Source: Bacteroidota bacterium (GTDB taxonomy: Bacteria > Bacteroidota > Bacteroidia > AKYH767-A > OLB10). Taken from it: a stretch of 64,000 nucleotides of DNA. A program made the translations under genes and the position numbers. Under the pieces are notes generated by a model. The model ran no database searches. It had not been told where the DNA came from and saw nothing but the letters and a program-made list of their open reading frames with translations. This document shows positions 50,359-60,573 of the stretch, in pieces; position 1 is the first letter of the stretch, and the number at the start of each line of letters is the position of its first letter. Location of the stretch: contig CP064983.1 in NCBI GenBank assembly GCA_016699635.1, forward strand, positions 1,612,001 to 1,676,000, given 5' to 3'.

Positions 50359-50425
50359 AAATTTTTAAATAAAGTTTCTGAATTTAAAAGCTTTGTTGTA
50401 AATTTACCTTTCAATTATAGAACTT

Positions 50426-50844
50426 ATGAAGCAGGCTGCTATAAAAATTCCAATTGTTGCCTTATCACTACTACTATTAATGGGTTGTGAAAGCAATCAC
50501 TTCTTTAAATCAGAAAAAAAATTAAAGAGTGATATTGTTGGTACATGGAACAGAGTATTGTTTGGGCAACAGAATGAAGAAACATGGATTTTGTTGATGG
50601 TGCAATAAAAATTTATCAGCCTAACCGTCATGGCGATACTGCTGATGTGGGTACATTTTCTATTGATGCTACATTAGCATCGCCCTATTTAAAGATTGAA
50701 AATACAAGCTATTTAAATCAGAATCCAGGGGGCGACACTTATAATCACAAGTGGTCAATAGTAAAACTTGATAATAAAGTTCTGGAAATTGCTACAGACA
50801 GCCCGCTGGGAGGAGTAGCACAGATTGAATTTATCAAACAATGA
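50426..50844 (+). CDS. small lipoprotein, one frameshift
   Basis: About 139 residues after restoring one G at 50585-50586 (joins NEETW to DFVDGAIKIYQ). The lipobox LLLLMGC gives an acylated Cys near residue 21. The remainder is a small beta domain (SDIVGTWNRVLF, GTFSIDATL, WSIVKLDNKVLEI) resembling lipocalin-like 'threshold' lipoproteins of Bacteroidota. Function unknown. Lies between rfaE2 and radA. Confidence 0.72.
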
Positions 50845-50879
50845 TATCTTAGCGTCATCATTTTTTTTCAGACGCTGTA

Positions 50880-52242
50880 ATGGCTAAAGTAAAATCAGTT
50901 TTTGTTTGTCAGAATTGTGGCGCACAGTCACCCAAGTGGATGGGCAAATGTGCATCATGCGGTGAGTGGAATTCTTATGTTGAAGAACTTATCACCTCCG
51001 GAAATTCTTCGGCACAGGTAAATTATAAACGCAGCAGCAAGCCTGAAAAATTACAGAAATAGAGTTGCATCAGGAGCAGCGAATTGTACTTCCCGACCAT
51101 GAACTGAATCGTGTTCTCGGTGGCGGATTGGTACGTGGCTCACTCATTCTCTTAGGTGGCGAACCCGGTATAGGAAAATCTACTCTTTTACTTCAGCTCG
51201 CTGTAAGATTAAAAAATCTGAAAACAGTTTATGTTTCCGGTGAAGAAAGCGGTCAGCAAATTCGTATGCGTGCAGAACGACTTAATTCAGACCTGCACAG
51301 CCAATGTTATCTACTTACAGAAACATCACTTGAAATAATTTTACAACACCTCAATGCATTGAAACCCGACATGGTTATTATTGATTCTATCCAAACCATG
51401 TTTCATTCGCAGATTGAATCATCACCGGGAAGCGTATCGCAAATACGAGGATGTGCAACAGAGTTGCTGCGTTTTGCAAAAGACAGTGGTTGTCCTGTAT
51501 TTTTAGTCGGGCATATTACTAAAGAAGGTGTCATTGCAGGACCAAAAGTTTTAGAACATATTGTTGATACTGTGCTTCAGTTTGAAGGTGACAGGCATCA
51601 TATTTACCGTTTGTTGCGCAGTCATAAAAATCGTTTTGGCTCTACAGCAGAAATTGGCATTTACGAAATGCAGGGTAATGGTCTGGCAGAAGTATCGGAC
51701 CCATCGCAGATAATGCTTTCGCAACGTGATGAAGCACTCAGTGGCATTGCCATTGCCTGTAATCTTGAAGGCATGCGCACTATGTTGATTGAAACGCAGG
51801 CATTGGTAAGCAGTGCTGTTTATGGCGTGCCACAACGTTCAACAACAGGGTTTGATCAAAGGCGACTTAATATGTTGCTTGCAGTACTTGAAAAAGATGT
51901 GGGTTTAAGTTGGGTGCTAAAGATGTTTTTCTCAATATTACCGGAGGGTTAAAGGTTGATGATCCTGCAATTGATTTAGCTGTAATTTGTGCTATACTTT
52001 CAAGTAATAATGATATTCCTCTTGAGCCGCTGACATGCTTTACGGGTGAAGTTGGATTATCAGGCGAAACACGTCCGGTAAGCCGTATTGAACAAAGAAT
52101 AAAAGAAGCCGAAAAACTTGGTTTCAAAAAAATCTATTTCCCTGCACAGAATCTGGCTGCCTTCGATAAAGCCATGTTTAAGAACATTAAACTTTATCCG
52201 GTTGAAAGGGTAGATGAAGTTTTTTCATTGCTTTTTGGATAA
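50880..52242 (+). CDS. radA: DNA repair protein RadA, two frameshifts
   Basis: About 454 residues after restoring one base at 51051-51053 (joining PEKL to TEIELHQEQ) and one A at 51907-51908 (joining DVGLK to LGAKDVF). The N-terminal zinc finger is CQNCG...CASCGEW, Walker A is GGEPGIGKSTL, the RadA KNRFG motif is present (HKNRFGST), and a Lon-like C-terminal domain follows (ITGGLKVDDPAIDLAV). It is a branch-migrating helicase acting with RecA. The errors lie in conserved segments, so the gene is functional in reality. Confidence 0.94.
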
Positions 52243-52323
52243 TTTTTTCTGAAAAGACTTCTTTATTCAAAAAATCCATTATATTTTAGTCGGTAAATAT
52301 TTCTTTATTTAAATAGAAAAACA

Positions 52324-53334
52324 ATGAAAACCTTAATTTCAGCAGTAATAGCTATGGTTTCATTTACCATTAGCGCATCAGCACAAAGCAACATTGAAAT
52401 TGGCATGTCGGGTGGTGCCACAAATTATTTTGGTGATTTGGGTAATAATGAAGTACTGCAATCTACTTCAACACGACCCGGTGGCGCAATTACTATCCGC
52501 AACTTTTTAAATAGCCCTGCTAAGACAGGTTATCAGTATCAGCCATTATCTGTTGAAGCACGTTTTAGCTGGCATCGCATCGGCTATGATGAAACAAAAT
52601 CTATTGGCGATAAAAAAGGATACCAACTGCGTAATTACGGAAGGGGTTTAAGTTTCAGGACAGATGTTTATGGTGTGTCAACACATGTTAGCTATACTTT
52701 ATATGCCAATAAAAGAAAGCCATTGTATGCACAAGGAGCAGCAATGTACTTTTATGCAGGTGTGGGCATTTATTATGCACGGCCTAAAGCAGATTTATTT
52801 AATGGAAGCATTGACATCAACAACCGTTATTATTTCTGGAGCGATGGCACCATCAGAGATCAGGATGAAAAAACTGGACAAGGCAATATAATAAAGCGTG
52901 ATGGTAAGTACGAAACCAACCTTGATGAATGGCGCACAGAAGGACAGGGATATAACAGTGAGTTGGGGCAGAAAAAACCATACAACCTTATGCACATAGG
53001 TTTTCCATTGGGAATGGGATGGCGCTGGGGTATTTCTAAAAACATTATTCTCTCGGCAGAGCTGAGCTATATAAAATTTATTACAGATTATTTAGATGAT
53101 GTAAGCGACCGCTATGCAACCTACGAAGAAATAAAAGCAAATTTCCCCGAAGAACATAAGCAGGACTTGGCCAAGTATATCTCTGACCCTTCCGGTAAGG
53201 GCACAAATGGTTTTGAAGGTGTTGCAACATCACAACGTGGCAACCATAGAAAAACAGATGGCTATGCATTTCTTTCACTTGAAGTTGCCTACAGACTTGA
53301 TTTTAACTGGGGAAAAATAAAATCATCTTTTTAA
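52324..53334 (+). CDS. DUF6089 outer membrane protein
   Basis: 336 residues. The signal peptide (SAVIAMVSFTISASAQ) is followed by IEIGMSGGATNYFGDLG, the usual opening of DUF6089 proteins, and a beta-barrel of about ten strands ending AYRLDFNWG. An inserted periplasmic or surface loop with many charged residues lies near 170-215. Predicted small outer-membrane barrel; function unknown, some relatives are linked to T9SS or gliding. Stands alone after radA. Confidence 0.88.
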   Translation: MKTLISAVIAMVSFTISASAQSNIEIGMSGGATNYFGDLGNNEVLQSTSTRPGGAITIRNFLNSPAKTGYQYQPLSVEARFSWHRIGYDETKSIGDKKGYQLRNYGRGLSFRTDVYGVSTHVSYTLYANKRKPLYAQGAAMYFYAGVGIYYARPKADLFNGSIDINNRYYFWSDGTIRDQDEKTGQGNIIKRDGKYETNLDEWRTEGQGYNSELGQKKPYNLMHIGFPLGMGWRWGISKNIILSAELSYIKFITDYLDDVSDRYATYEEIKANFPEEHKQDLAKYISDPSGKGTNGFEGVATSQRGNHRKTDGYAFLSLEVAYRLDFNWGKIKSSF

Positions 53335-53388
53335 GAAAATTGCTTTTTACTTTTTGTATCGTTTAATCATTGTTGCATTTTTGCAGCA

Positions 53389-54417
53389 ATGCAATTAACA
53401 ACCATTCCTTTTCAACTTCGTTTTAGGAAGCCATTTGTTTTAGCTTCGGGAACAAGAACACATACATCAGTAGTTTATATTAAAGCTATACAAAATGAAA
53501 TTACCGGCTGGGGCGAAGCTGCAATGCCTCCCTATGTAAAAGAAACACAAGAAAGTGTAATACATTTTGTACAGCAACTGCATATTCCTATAATAAACAC
53601 GTTAGATGATTTAAACCTATTTTTTGAAAAACTATATCAAACATCAGGAAATTATTTTGCCAAAGCAGCCATCAATGGAGCCATGCTCGATTGGTGGACA
53701 AGAAAAAATAGTCTATCACTGTCGGAATATTTTGGTATTGATAAGAACCTTTCAACACCTGATTGTTGTTATACCATTACAAATGGTGATGATATAAAAC
53801 ATTCAATTAAGCAAGCAGTAGATTTTAAATTACTGAAAATAAAAGCAGGCTTTGATGGTGATGTTGAGTTTATAAAAGAAATTGCTGCAATTAGTGAAAA
53901 GCAGATTTGTATAGATGCTAATCAAGGTTGGGTTAATGTGAATGTTGCATTACAAAAAACAGCGCAGCTGAAAAATTTGAATATTGCTTTTATTGAACAA
54001 CCACTACCTGTTGACGATTGGCAAGGTATGCAGAAACTAAAACAACATACCACATTTAATTTTATAGCAGATGAGTCATTTCAGACTATTGGTGATTTAA
54101 AAAAAATAATGGATTGTTTCCATGGAGTAAATATCAAACTGATGAAATGCGGTGGCGTATCAAACGCTTTTGAAATTGCAAAATCAGCACGACAGTTAAA
54201 TGCCAAACTGTTATTGGGTTGTATGAGTGAAAGCAGTTGTGGTATAGCAACAGCTGGAGCCATACAACAATTATTTGACTGGGTTGATCTTGACGGACCC
54301 TTATTAATCAGCAATAATCCTTTTACCGGAGTCAGATATCAAGAAGGGAAAATATTTATTGAAAATAATGTAGGCACAGGGGCTTTGTCTGTTGAATCTA
54401 CTTTGCAGGCTCTTTAA
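53389..54417 (+). CDS. dipeptide epimerase-type enolase superfamily enzyme
   Basis: 342 residues of the muconate-lactonizing/dipeptide epimerase group. The KxK base is in LLKIKAGF (about residue 147), metal ligands are Asp in CIDANQGW, Glu in FIEQPLP and Asp in ADESFQ, and the second Lys is in NIKLMKCGG. This arrangement fits L-Ala-D/L-Glu epimerases used in peptidoglycan peptide recycling. Substrate is inferred. It overlaps the GNAT gene by 20 bp on the opposite strand. Confidence 0.9.
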   Translation: MQLTTIPFQLRFRKPFVLASGTRTHTSVVYIKAIQNEITGWGEAAMPPYVKETQESVIHFVQQLHIPIINTLDDLNLFFEKLYQTSGNYFAKAAINGAMLDWWTRKNSLSLSEYFGIDKNLSTPDCCYTITNGDDIKHSIKQAVDFKLLKIKAGFDGDVEFIKEIAAISEKQICIDANQGWVNVNVALQKTAQLKNLNIAFIEQPLPVDDWQGMQKLKQHTTFNFIADESFQTIGDLKKIMDCFHGVNIKLMKCGGVSNAFEIAKSARQLNAKLLLGCMSESSCGIATAGAIQQLFDWVDLDGPLLISNNPFTGVRYQEGKIFIENNVGTGALSVESTLQAL

Positions 54418-54901
54418 ATACAAGCTCCATCAGGTGTACGTCAACATAGTTTCCGAATTTAAAGCCTACTTCTTTCATTACACCAATGTGTCGAAAACCA
54501 AAAATGGTATGCAAATGAATGCTTGCCTCATTACCTGATGCAATTCTTGAAAGTAGATAGTGCAACCCTTTGCTTTCACCTTTAAGAATTAATATCTCTA
54601 AAAGAGCTTTACCTATTCCTTTGCCACGGTGATCTTTATGAACATAAACAGAAACTTCAGCAGTACCATTGTAAGCACAACGGTCGCTCCAGGCGGTTAG
54701 GGATGCCCATCCGCAAAGCACACCATTATCTTCAGCAACAATTATGGGATGGCTGCTGTCATGATTTTTAAACCAAAGCATCCTGTCTTCAATACTTTTT
54801 ACTTCTGTATCGAAGGTAGCAGTTGTATTCAAAATAGCATCATTATAAACTTCGGTAATAAACGGAATATCGTCTGCAGTGGCTGATCTGATTTCTATCA
54901 T
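54398..54901 (-). CDS. GNAT N-acetyltransferase (phosphinothricin-type)
   Basis: 167 residues of the Pat/Bar/MddA subgroup: IRSATADDIPFITEVYND at the N-terminus and the acetyl-CoA loop VHKDHRGKGIGKALL near residue 95. Relatives acetylate phosphinothricin, methionine sulfoximine or similar. Intact. Transcribed from a TACTTTTG box at 54921-54928. Convergent with the epimerase gene. Confidence 0.9.
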   Translation of the reverse strand: MIEIRSATADDIPFITEVYNDAILNTTATFDTEVKSIEDRMLWFKNHDSSHPIIVAEDNGVLCGWASLTAWSDRCAYNGTAEVSVYVHKDHRGKGIGKALLEILILKGESKGLHYLLSRIASGNEASIHLHTIFGFRHIGVMKEVGFKFGNYVDVHLMELVFKEPAK

Positions 54902-54920
54902 AAGTTGTGGTATAGAAATA

Positions 54921-54928
54921 CAAAAGTA
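54921..54928 (-). promoter_or_regulatory. -7 box of the GNAT gene
   Basis: Minus-strand TACTTTTG, exact TAnnTTTG, 19 nt upstream of the ATG at 54901. Confidence 0.5.
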
Positions 54929-55154
54929 TAAACAATACGATATTTTTCTGTTGAAAGTAATTAATGGATTACAAAAACTAAGATAGAGCTAAAATTCTTA
55001 CAAGCGGTTTTTTAAATGAATACAGTGTTTGTTTTTGTTTTTTCAGAGATATAACGCAAATTAATATTTGAAAATTTCAACGATTCTTTTAAAAAAACTT
55101 ACAGTAGTAAGAGTTGGAATTTGGTGACAAAGAAAACACACAATGTGGTAATGG

Positions 55155-55450
55155 ATTTGCAATTACCCCTACAAATTCAAAACAAAAAAAATATGGACTT
55201 ATTACTTGCAATCTTAATTTCAATGGGAATCAACGTAACCCCAAAAGATTTAACTAACAAAGAGTTTATGCTCAAAAATCAAAGTGCAATACAACATGCA
55301 CAGGCAATTTTAAAAGAGCGTCAGACAGAGTCAACACGCATAACTTTTAAGGCTGCGCCACAGACAAATATTTTCAAGCAATCTAAAAATTAATTTCCGT
55401 AACATCTTTCACTGATATAAAGCCGCCTCAGTTTCTGAGGCGGCTTTTTT
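55155..55450 (+). repeat. small-gene unit, copy 1 of a 296-bp direct repeat
   Basis: From ATTTGCAATTAC to the terminator T-tract, matching 55686-55981 at about 97%. It includes leader, 66-codon gene and terminator, so the whole expression unit was duplicated. A third, diverged unit begins near 56475. Confidence 0.9.
55193..55393 (+). CDS. small hydrophobic-N-terminus protein, array copy 1
   Basis: 66 residues from the ATG at 55193: MDLLLAILISMGINVTPKDL followed by a charged helix and a polar tail ending KQSKN. Within this frame the four differences from copy 2 are all synonymous, strong evidence for protein coding and for this start. Upstream, where the longer frame would continue, the differences change residues. 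No family recognised. The hydrophobic N-terminus may be a signal or membrane segment. It has its own terminator and is the first of three tandem relatives. Confidence 0.75.
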   Translation: MDLLLAILISMGINVTPKDLTNKEFMLKNQSAIQHAQAILKERQTESTRITFKAAPQTNIFKQSKN

Positions 55451-55451
55451 A
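55421..55451 (+). terminator. intrinsic terminator, array copy 1
   Basis: Perfect stem GCCGCCTCAG / CTGAGGCGGC (55422-55431, 55435-55444), TTT loop, six-T tract. Confidence 0.95.
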
Positions 55452-55685
55452 TTTATAGTAATACTTTATCAATATCCGGAAAACGGAAATGTAACAAGAA
55501 AGTATCGTTTAATATTTTAAATTACTGAATCAAATACTTTCTTACAATAAAAATAGCAGTATTTTCAATTACTTTTAAGTTATTTACCTCTGAAAGAGTA
55601 TGTAGTCAGAAATGATGAAAGCTGAAATCTTACAAAAGAAAGTTACTTACTTAAAGGAGATTTTTAAAAATGAATTCGGCAATGC
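55452..55685. other. spacer with possible short leader frame
   Basis: Between array copies 1 and 2. An ATG pair near 55613 opens a 58-codon frame that overlaps the start of copy 2 in another phase (KAEILQKKVTYLKEIF, then NAFAITPTNSK). A similar but start-less reading appears before copies 1 and 3. Coding is doubtful; it may be a leader or a decayed relic. Confidence 0.3.
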
Positions 55686-55981
55686 ATTTGCAATTACTCC
55701 TACAAATTCAAAACAAAAAAAATATGGACTTATTACTTGCAATCTTAATTTCAATGGGAATCAATGTAACCCCAAAAGATTTAACTAACAAAGAGTTTAT
55801 GCTCAAGAATCAAAGTGCAATACAACATGCACAGGCAATTTTAAAAGAGCGTCAGACAGAGTCAACACGCATAACTTTTAAGGCTGCGCCACAAACAAAT
55901 ATTTTCAAACAATCTAAAAATTAATTTCCGAAACATCTTTCACTGATATATAGCCGCCTCAGTTTCTGAGGCGGCTTTTTT
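55686..55981 (+). repeat. small-gene unit, copy 2 of the 296-bp direct repeat
   Basis: Partner of 55155-55450; see that entry. Upstream sequence of the two copies is unrelated apart from this block, so the repeat edges are sharp. Confidence 0.9.
55724..55924 (+). CDS. small hydrophobic-N-terminus protein, array copy 2
   Basis: 66 residues, identical in protein sequence to copy 1 from MDLLLAIL to the end despite four base changes. This pattern of silent change points to purifying selection or very recent duplication with coding constraint. It carries its own leader and terminator. Function unknown. Confidence 0.75.
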   Translation: MDLLLAILISMGINVTPKDLTNKEFMLKNQSAIQHAQAILKERQTESTRITFKAAPQTNIFKQSKN

Positions 55982-55982
55982 G
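55952..55982 (+). terminator. intrinsic terminator, array copy 2
   Basis: Same perfect GCCGCCTCAG / CTGAGGCGGC stem (55953-55962, 55966-55975) with T-tract. Confidence 0.95.
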
Positions 55983-56474
55983 TTTAAAATATTAGTGTGC
56001 ATGTTGAAAATTATCCAAACAATTTATAACCGAAATCCACGATGCAAATTTGATAAGACCCGCAATGGATTTAAATTTTATTTCAACAGCACTTCAGAAT
56101 CCTTCTCTACATCAAAAGTATAGCATATTTCTGGAAAGAGTACAATTGAGCTATCTGATTTTATATCCAATCAGAATCCCCACTGATTTAGAATATGGAA
56201 GAGCCTTTTATTTAAGTTAACACAACTGCTACGTTTTTCTACCCCATTTTAATATAAAACAACAATAAATTTTAAAGTTCCCTTCATTATTATTTTTTCA
56301 TCTGTTAAGTAACATCTCTTAGTATTTCTTACATAAGATTTTTCAGGTTTAACAGCAACTTAAAGAAAATTTCTCCTCTGAAAACAGGAAATAAACTCTT
56401 ACAGTTAGTTCATCATTCTTACAAAAGAAAGAAAGCCCATTTCGAGGTCAGAAAAAACTGAGTAGCGGCAATTG
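55983..56474. other. intergenic, AT-rich, no gene seen
   Basis: Spacer before array copy 3. I see no convincing frame, tRNA or hairpin. A CTTACAAAAGAAAG block near 56418 matches one before copy 2 (about 55630), a possible shared regulatory leader. Confidence 0.45.
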
Positions 56475-56512
56475 GTTTGCAATTACCCTTACAAATTCAA
56501 ATAAAAAACAAT

Positions 56513-56689
56513 ATGGACTTATTAATCTCAATTTTACTGTACTTAGGTGTTTATGCTACACCGGCTGATCTTCAAAACAAAGAGTTTGTTGCTAAAAATT
56601 CAGAACAAATCAACAAAGCAGAAATGCTTTCAAAAGATCCAAACTTTAAATGTGATGGAATTGTAATTGTCGGCAGCGGTAATTTGTAA
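56513..56689 (+). CDS. small hydrophobic-N-terminus protein, array copy 3 (diverged)
   Basis: 58 residues: MDLLISILLYLGVYATPADL, then NKEFVAKNSEQINKAEML, clearly related to copies 1 and 2 over the first 45 residues. The C-terminus differs (CDGIVIVGSGNL). The conserved pattern is hydrophobic start, TPxDLxNKEFxxKN, then variable tail. The leader block TTTGCAATTACC is also conserved. It has its own terminator. Function unknown. Confidence 0.7.
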   Translation: MDLLISILLYLGVYATPADLQNKEFVAKNSEQINKAEMLSKDPNFKCDGIVIVGSGNL

Positions 56690-56712
56690 TTAACGTCTCC
56701 AAAAGAATATCA

Positions 56713-56745
56713 AAGGCGCTGACTTTAAATGGTCAGTGCCTTTTT
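56713..56745 (+). terminator. intrinsic terminator, array copy 3
   Basis: Stem AGGCGCTGAC / GTCAGTGCCT with one G-T pair, 8-nt loop, five-T tract. It may also serve the convergent TPR gene. Confidence 0.85.
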
Positions 56746-58234
56746 AATTTTTCTGAAATGGCTGCCCAGAGTTTTTCATAAGGAATTACTTCAAGCCCTT
56801 CAGTATTAAAAAATTTATTGCCGGCAACAGGTTTTAATTTTTCTAACGATACAGCAGTTTGTTTCTGTGTCTTAGTTTTTTGAAAGTTATTTTTAAATAA
56901 GGTGAGCAACATGTTCAGAAAATATATGTACGTGGATAAATTCTCTTATCTACATATTTTTTAATATACGATTCCAGATAACTTGTTCTGTCATAAAGTT
57001 TGTCATAGTCGCCCATTTCAATCATCACTATTATCTGACCAATCATGATGATAATGTTATTGTCTTCTTTATGTGTGGTGTAGTAGCTTATTTCATCCAA
57101 AAAGCCCAACAAGTTGATGCTTTCTTTTGGAAAATGACCGGGTAAGATAAAATTAAGGTAAGGTTCAAAATAATGCCAACGCTCTTTTACTTCCTGATTG
57201 GAGTTGATAAAGTATTCACTGCGTGTTGCTTCGTAATAAATGTTTAATGCCTGTTCAAAATTGCCTGAGTGCATACAAAGAATAAAGTAATGCTCGAGCG
57301 CATGCAGCCAGTCAGACGAGTTGGCACTGAGTTTACCTAAAAAAATCCGTGCTTCTTCTTTACCTTTTTCGTACTGCCTGAGGTGGATGTAGGCCAACAT
57401 TCTTGAAAGCGCAATAAAACTTTTCTGAAAGTCGGAATAGTATTCGGGATGATTCTGATAAAACGCTTCGCGTTCATTCAAGGCTTCTTCTACCAATTCA
57501 AAATTACTGCTGAAATAGCCATAAATAAAAGCAATGTTGCCGTAATAAAAATTTGAATTGAATGTTTTAAGTTGCTGATGTATTTTTTTAGCTCTCAGAT
57601 AATATCGTTTAGCCTTGGCAGCATTTTTATACTGTGAAATATTTGAAGCTACCTGAAAAATATCCAGTTCTCTCTGCATCAATATCAACTCGGCTTCTAA
57701 TTCAAACTGTTTGATAGATTTTTTAAAGCGGTTTCTGTAATGATAAAAATCGTCAGGTTTATTTTTAATAGCCATCCTGTCGGCAAGCATCAGGTCGGTA
57801 AGGCAACCAATCATGCCATCATTTGTAAATGTTGCATAGTCTGCTGCTTTTTTAAAGAAATGGTCAGAAAAAAAAGCGGAGGCATTCTGCTGACGTAATA
57901 TCATGGCAGCACCAAAATAAATGTATGCACGAAAAGAACTTCGCCCCAACATGGAGTTCATCAGTTTTTCGGGATCTAACCCAAAAACCAGATTTACCAA
58001 ACGATCTTCAAGTTCAGCTTTCAGTTGCTGATAGGCAGGATTTGTGGCTGTGCTTTGTAATAGTTTTTCGGCAGCTTCCTGATCGTTGTTGATGCTGCCT
58101 TTCGAAATCTCTTTATAAAACCAAAGCAGCTCAGGATAATTTTTATCAGCAAAATAAACATCAGGCACACCAAGAAAATCATGACGGTGTTTAGCAAAAA
58201 AATTAATTAATAATTTGATTTCAGAAAACTCCAT
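56733..58234 (-). CDS. TPR-like helical repeat protein, one frameshift
   Basis: About 500 residues after restoring one base in the A-run at 56919-56922, which joins RTYIF to LNMLLTLFKNNF and adds a C-terminal part with LEVIPYEKLW, a segment typical of this Bacteroidota family. The protein is all-helical, resembling degenerate tetratricopeptide repeats, with no signal peptide or catalytic motif. It is likely a cytoplasmic scaffold. It lies opposite the small-gene array and upstream of nothing obvious; rnc is divergent-free on the same strand 110 bp upstream. Confidence 0.72.
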
Positions 58235-58344
58235 CTTATACCCGATAAATCAATGCTTTATTTTCTTTCAAATATAGGTCATCAATAAATGATGTACTGC
58301 AACGTTGAAATTTTATTTTTCAGATGGCTTGTTAACAGCCTGCA

Positions 58345-59064
58345 TTATATTTCAAGCTTGGTGCAGGCTCTTTCTGCTGCAATTTGCTCTGCTTTTTTCT
58401 TTACAAAATCCATCCCTGTGGAAACTTCTTCTCCGTTAATCATCAACCGCACTCTTATGAGTTTGTCATTGCTTTTTTCGTCTTCAACAGTTTCAAAGGC
58501 AACAGTGTTTTTTGTTCGCTGCGACCAGTTGAGTATGCGGCTTTTAAAATTTATTTCAGTTGCTTCCAGCGATTCCAGATCAACATGGTGGTTAATCATT
58601 CTTTCGAGAATAAACTGACGGGCTTTGCCGTAGCCTCTGTCTATATAAATAGCACCAATCAATGCTTCTAATGCATCGCCATAAATGTTGCGAAACGAAT
58701 CGGGGCCGTGTGTTTTTTTTATAAAATGATTTATACCAAGTTTGAAGGCAAGATGTTTTAAATTTTCGCGGCTTACAATCTTGCTTCGCATTTCAGTTAA
58801 AAAACCTTCTTCGCGGAACGGAAATTTTTTAAAAAGCATTTCGGCTACAACGGCACCAAGCACAGCATCACCAAGATATTCTAATCGCTCGTTTGAATGT
58901 TTTATGCCATTGGTAACTTCTTTAGTTTGCGAACGATGGCTGAACGCTAATTTGTACAACGATAACTTTATTGGATAGAAGCCAAGAATATTATGCAGCG
59001 AAAAGTATGTTTTGCGATCGGCTGAAAATAAAATGTTGATAGGAAAGAAGCCGTAAAATCTCAC
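58345..59064 (-). CDS. rnc: ribonuclease III
   Basis: 239 residues. The RNase III signature NERLEYLGDAVLG with catalytic Glu/Asp is near residue 58, and YGDALEALIGAIYID is the second acidic motif. A double-stranded RNA-binding domain occupies the C-terminus (SKAEQIAAERA-like KKKAEQIAAERAC). It processes rRNA and other duplex RNA. Last gene of the acpP-fabF-rnc operon, 6 bp after fabF. Confidence 0.95.
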   Translation of the reverse strand: MRFYGFFPINILFSADRKTYFSLHNILGFYPIKLSLYKLAFSHRSQTKEVTNGIKHSNERLEYLGDAVLGAVVAEMLFKKFPFREEGFLTEMRSKIVSRENLKHLAFKLGINHFIKKTHGPDSFRNIYGDALEALIGAIYIDRGYGKARQFILERMINHHVDLESLEATEINFKSRILNWSQRTKNTVAFETVEDEKSNDKLIRVRLMINGEEVSTGMDFVKKKAEQIAAERACTKLEI

Positions 59065-59070
59065 TGATTA

Positions 59071-60324
59071 TCAGGGAGTGAATTTTTTGAAAATTACAGA
59101 GGCATTGTGTCCGCCAAAGCCGAATGTATTGCTCAGCGCTGCTCTGATGTTGCGTTGTTGGGGTTTATGGAAAGTAAAATTCAACCGTGGATCAAAAGTA
59201 GGATCGTCAGTAAAATGGTTGATAGTTGGTGGTACAATATTATTTTGTACTGCTAAAATAGATGCAATTGCTTCAATAGCTCCGGCAGCACCTAACAGGT
59301 GTCCTGTCATAGATTTGGTTGAGCTGATGTTCAGCTTAAATGCATCGTCACCAAAAAGTTTTAGTATGGCTTTAATCTCACTTGGGTCTCCCACAGGTGT
59401 GCTTGTACCATGAACATTAATGTAGTCAATGTCGGCAGAGGTCATTCCTGCATCGTCAAGCGAAGATTTCATTACGTTAAAAGCACCAAGACCTTCAGGA
59501 TGTGTTGCTGTAAGATGATAAGCATCGGCACTCATGCCACCGCCAACCATTTCAGCATAAATTTTTGCTCCGCGAGCCTGTGCATGACTAAGCTCTTCAA
59601 GAACAATACAACCTGCACCTTCACCAAGCACAAATCCATCACGATCTAAATCAAAAGGACGTGAGGCAGTTTGTGGTGAGTCGTTTCTCTCGCTAAGTGC
59701 ATGCATGGCATTGAAACCTCCAATGCCTGCTTCGTTAACAGAAGCTTCAGAGCCACCTGAAATAATAATATCGGCTTTGCCTAAACGCAGATAAGTAAAT
59801 GCATCTATGAGTGCATTGGTTGATGATGCACATGCAGAAACCGTTGTGTAGTTAGGGCCACGATAGCCAAAACGCATAGAGATATGTCCCGATGCAATGT
59901 CGGCAATCATTTTAGGAATGAAAAAGGGTTGAAACGTGGTGTTCCATCACCTTTAGCGCAGAGGCAATAACCTCGTCAAGAAAAGTACGAAGTCCGCCTA
60001 TACCCGATCCCCAGATAACACCTACTCTGTCATGATTAATGTTGGCGGTATCTAAGCCCGCATCTTTTACTCCTGATCGGAAACAACAATAGCATATTGC
60101 GAAAACAGGTCAAGCTTGCGTGCTTCTTTTTTCTCTAAATAAACAAGCGGGTCAAAATTTTTAACCTCGCAGGCAAAGTGTGTTTTAAACTTTGAAGCGT
60201 CAAACTTTGTAATCTGACAAGCACCGCTTACACCGTTGAGTAAACCGTCCCAGTATTCTGAAACAGAGTTACCTAATGGTGTAAGGGCACCTAATCCCGT
60301 TACTACAACTCTCTTGAGCTCCAT
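59071..60324 (-). CDS. fabF: beta-ketoacyl-ACP synthase II, three frameshifts
   Basis: About 418 residues after restoring single bases near 60071-60074 (SDQAVKDAGLD), 59957-59960 (EVIAS.AKGDG) and in the A-run 59921-59925 ([11 protein letters not shown]). The catalytic Cys is in [13 protein letters not shown], the His pair in [11 protein letters not shown] and [14 protein letters not shown]. It elongates fatty acids by condensing acyl-ACP with malonyl-ACP. All three breaks fall in conserved regions of an essential gene, marking them as sequence errors. Follows acpP by 11 bp. Confidence 0.94.
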
Positions 60325-60335
60325 GTAAGGGACGC

Positions 60336-60573
60336 TTATTTTACGTTAGCAGTAATATAATCTACAGCTTGTCCTACGGTTGAGATTTTCTCGGCCTGAT
60401 CATCCGGAATAGCAATGTTAAACTCTTTTTCAAATTCCATAATCAGTTCAACTGTGTCGAGCGAATCAGCTCCTAAATCGTTTGTAAATGACGCTTCATT
60501 AGTTACTTCACCTTCGTCAACACCTAGTTTTGTCAACAATAATGGCTTTTACTCTGGATGCAATGTCTGACAT
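60336..60573 (-). CDS. acpP: acyl carrier protein, one frameshift
   Basis: 78 residues with ATG at 60573 ([20 protein letters not shown]) after removing one extra base in the T-run 60528-60531. The phosphopantetheine Ser is in [10 protein letters not shown]. It carries acyl chains in fatty-acid synthesis. The uncorrected frame would lack the first 14 residues. Confidence 0.94.

Noticed and set aside
56733..56912. A 59-codon frame right after the TPR gene, at first a candidate precursor peptide
   Set aside because: Restoring one base in the A-run at 56919-56922 makes it the natural C-terminus of the TPR protein, and the IPYEKLW segment fits that family.
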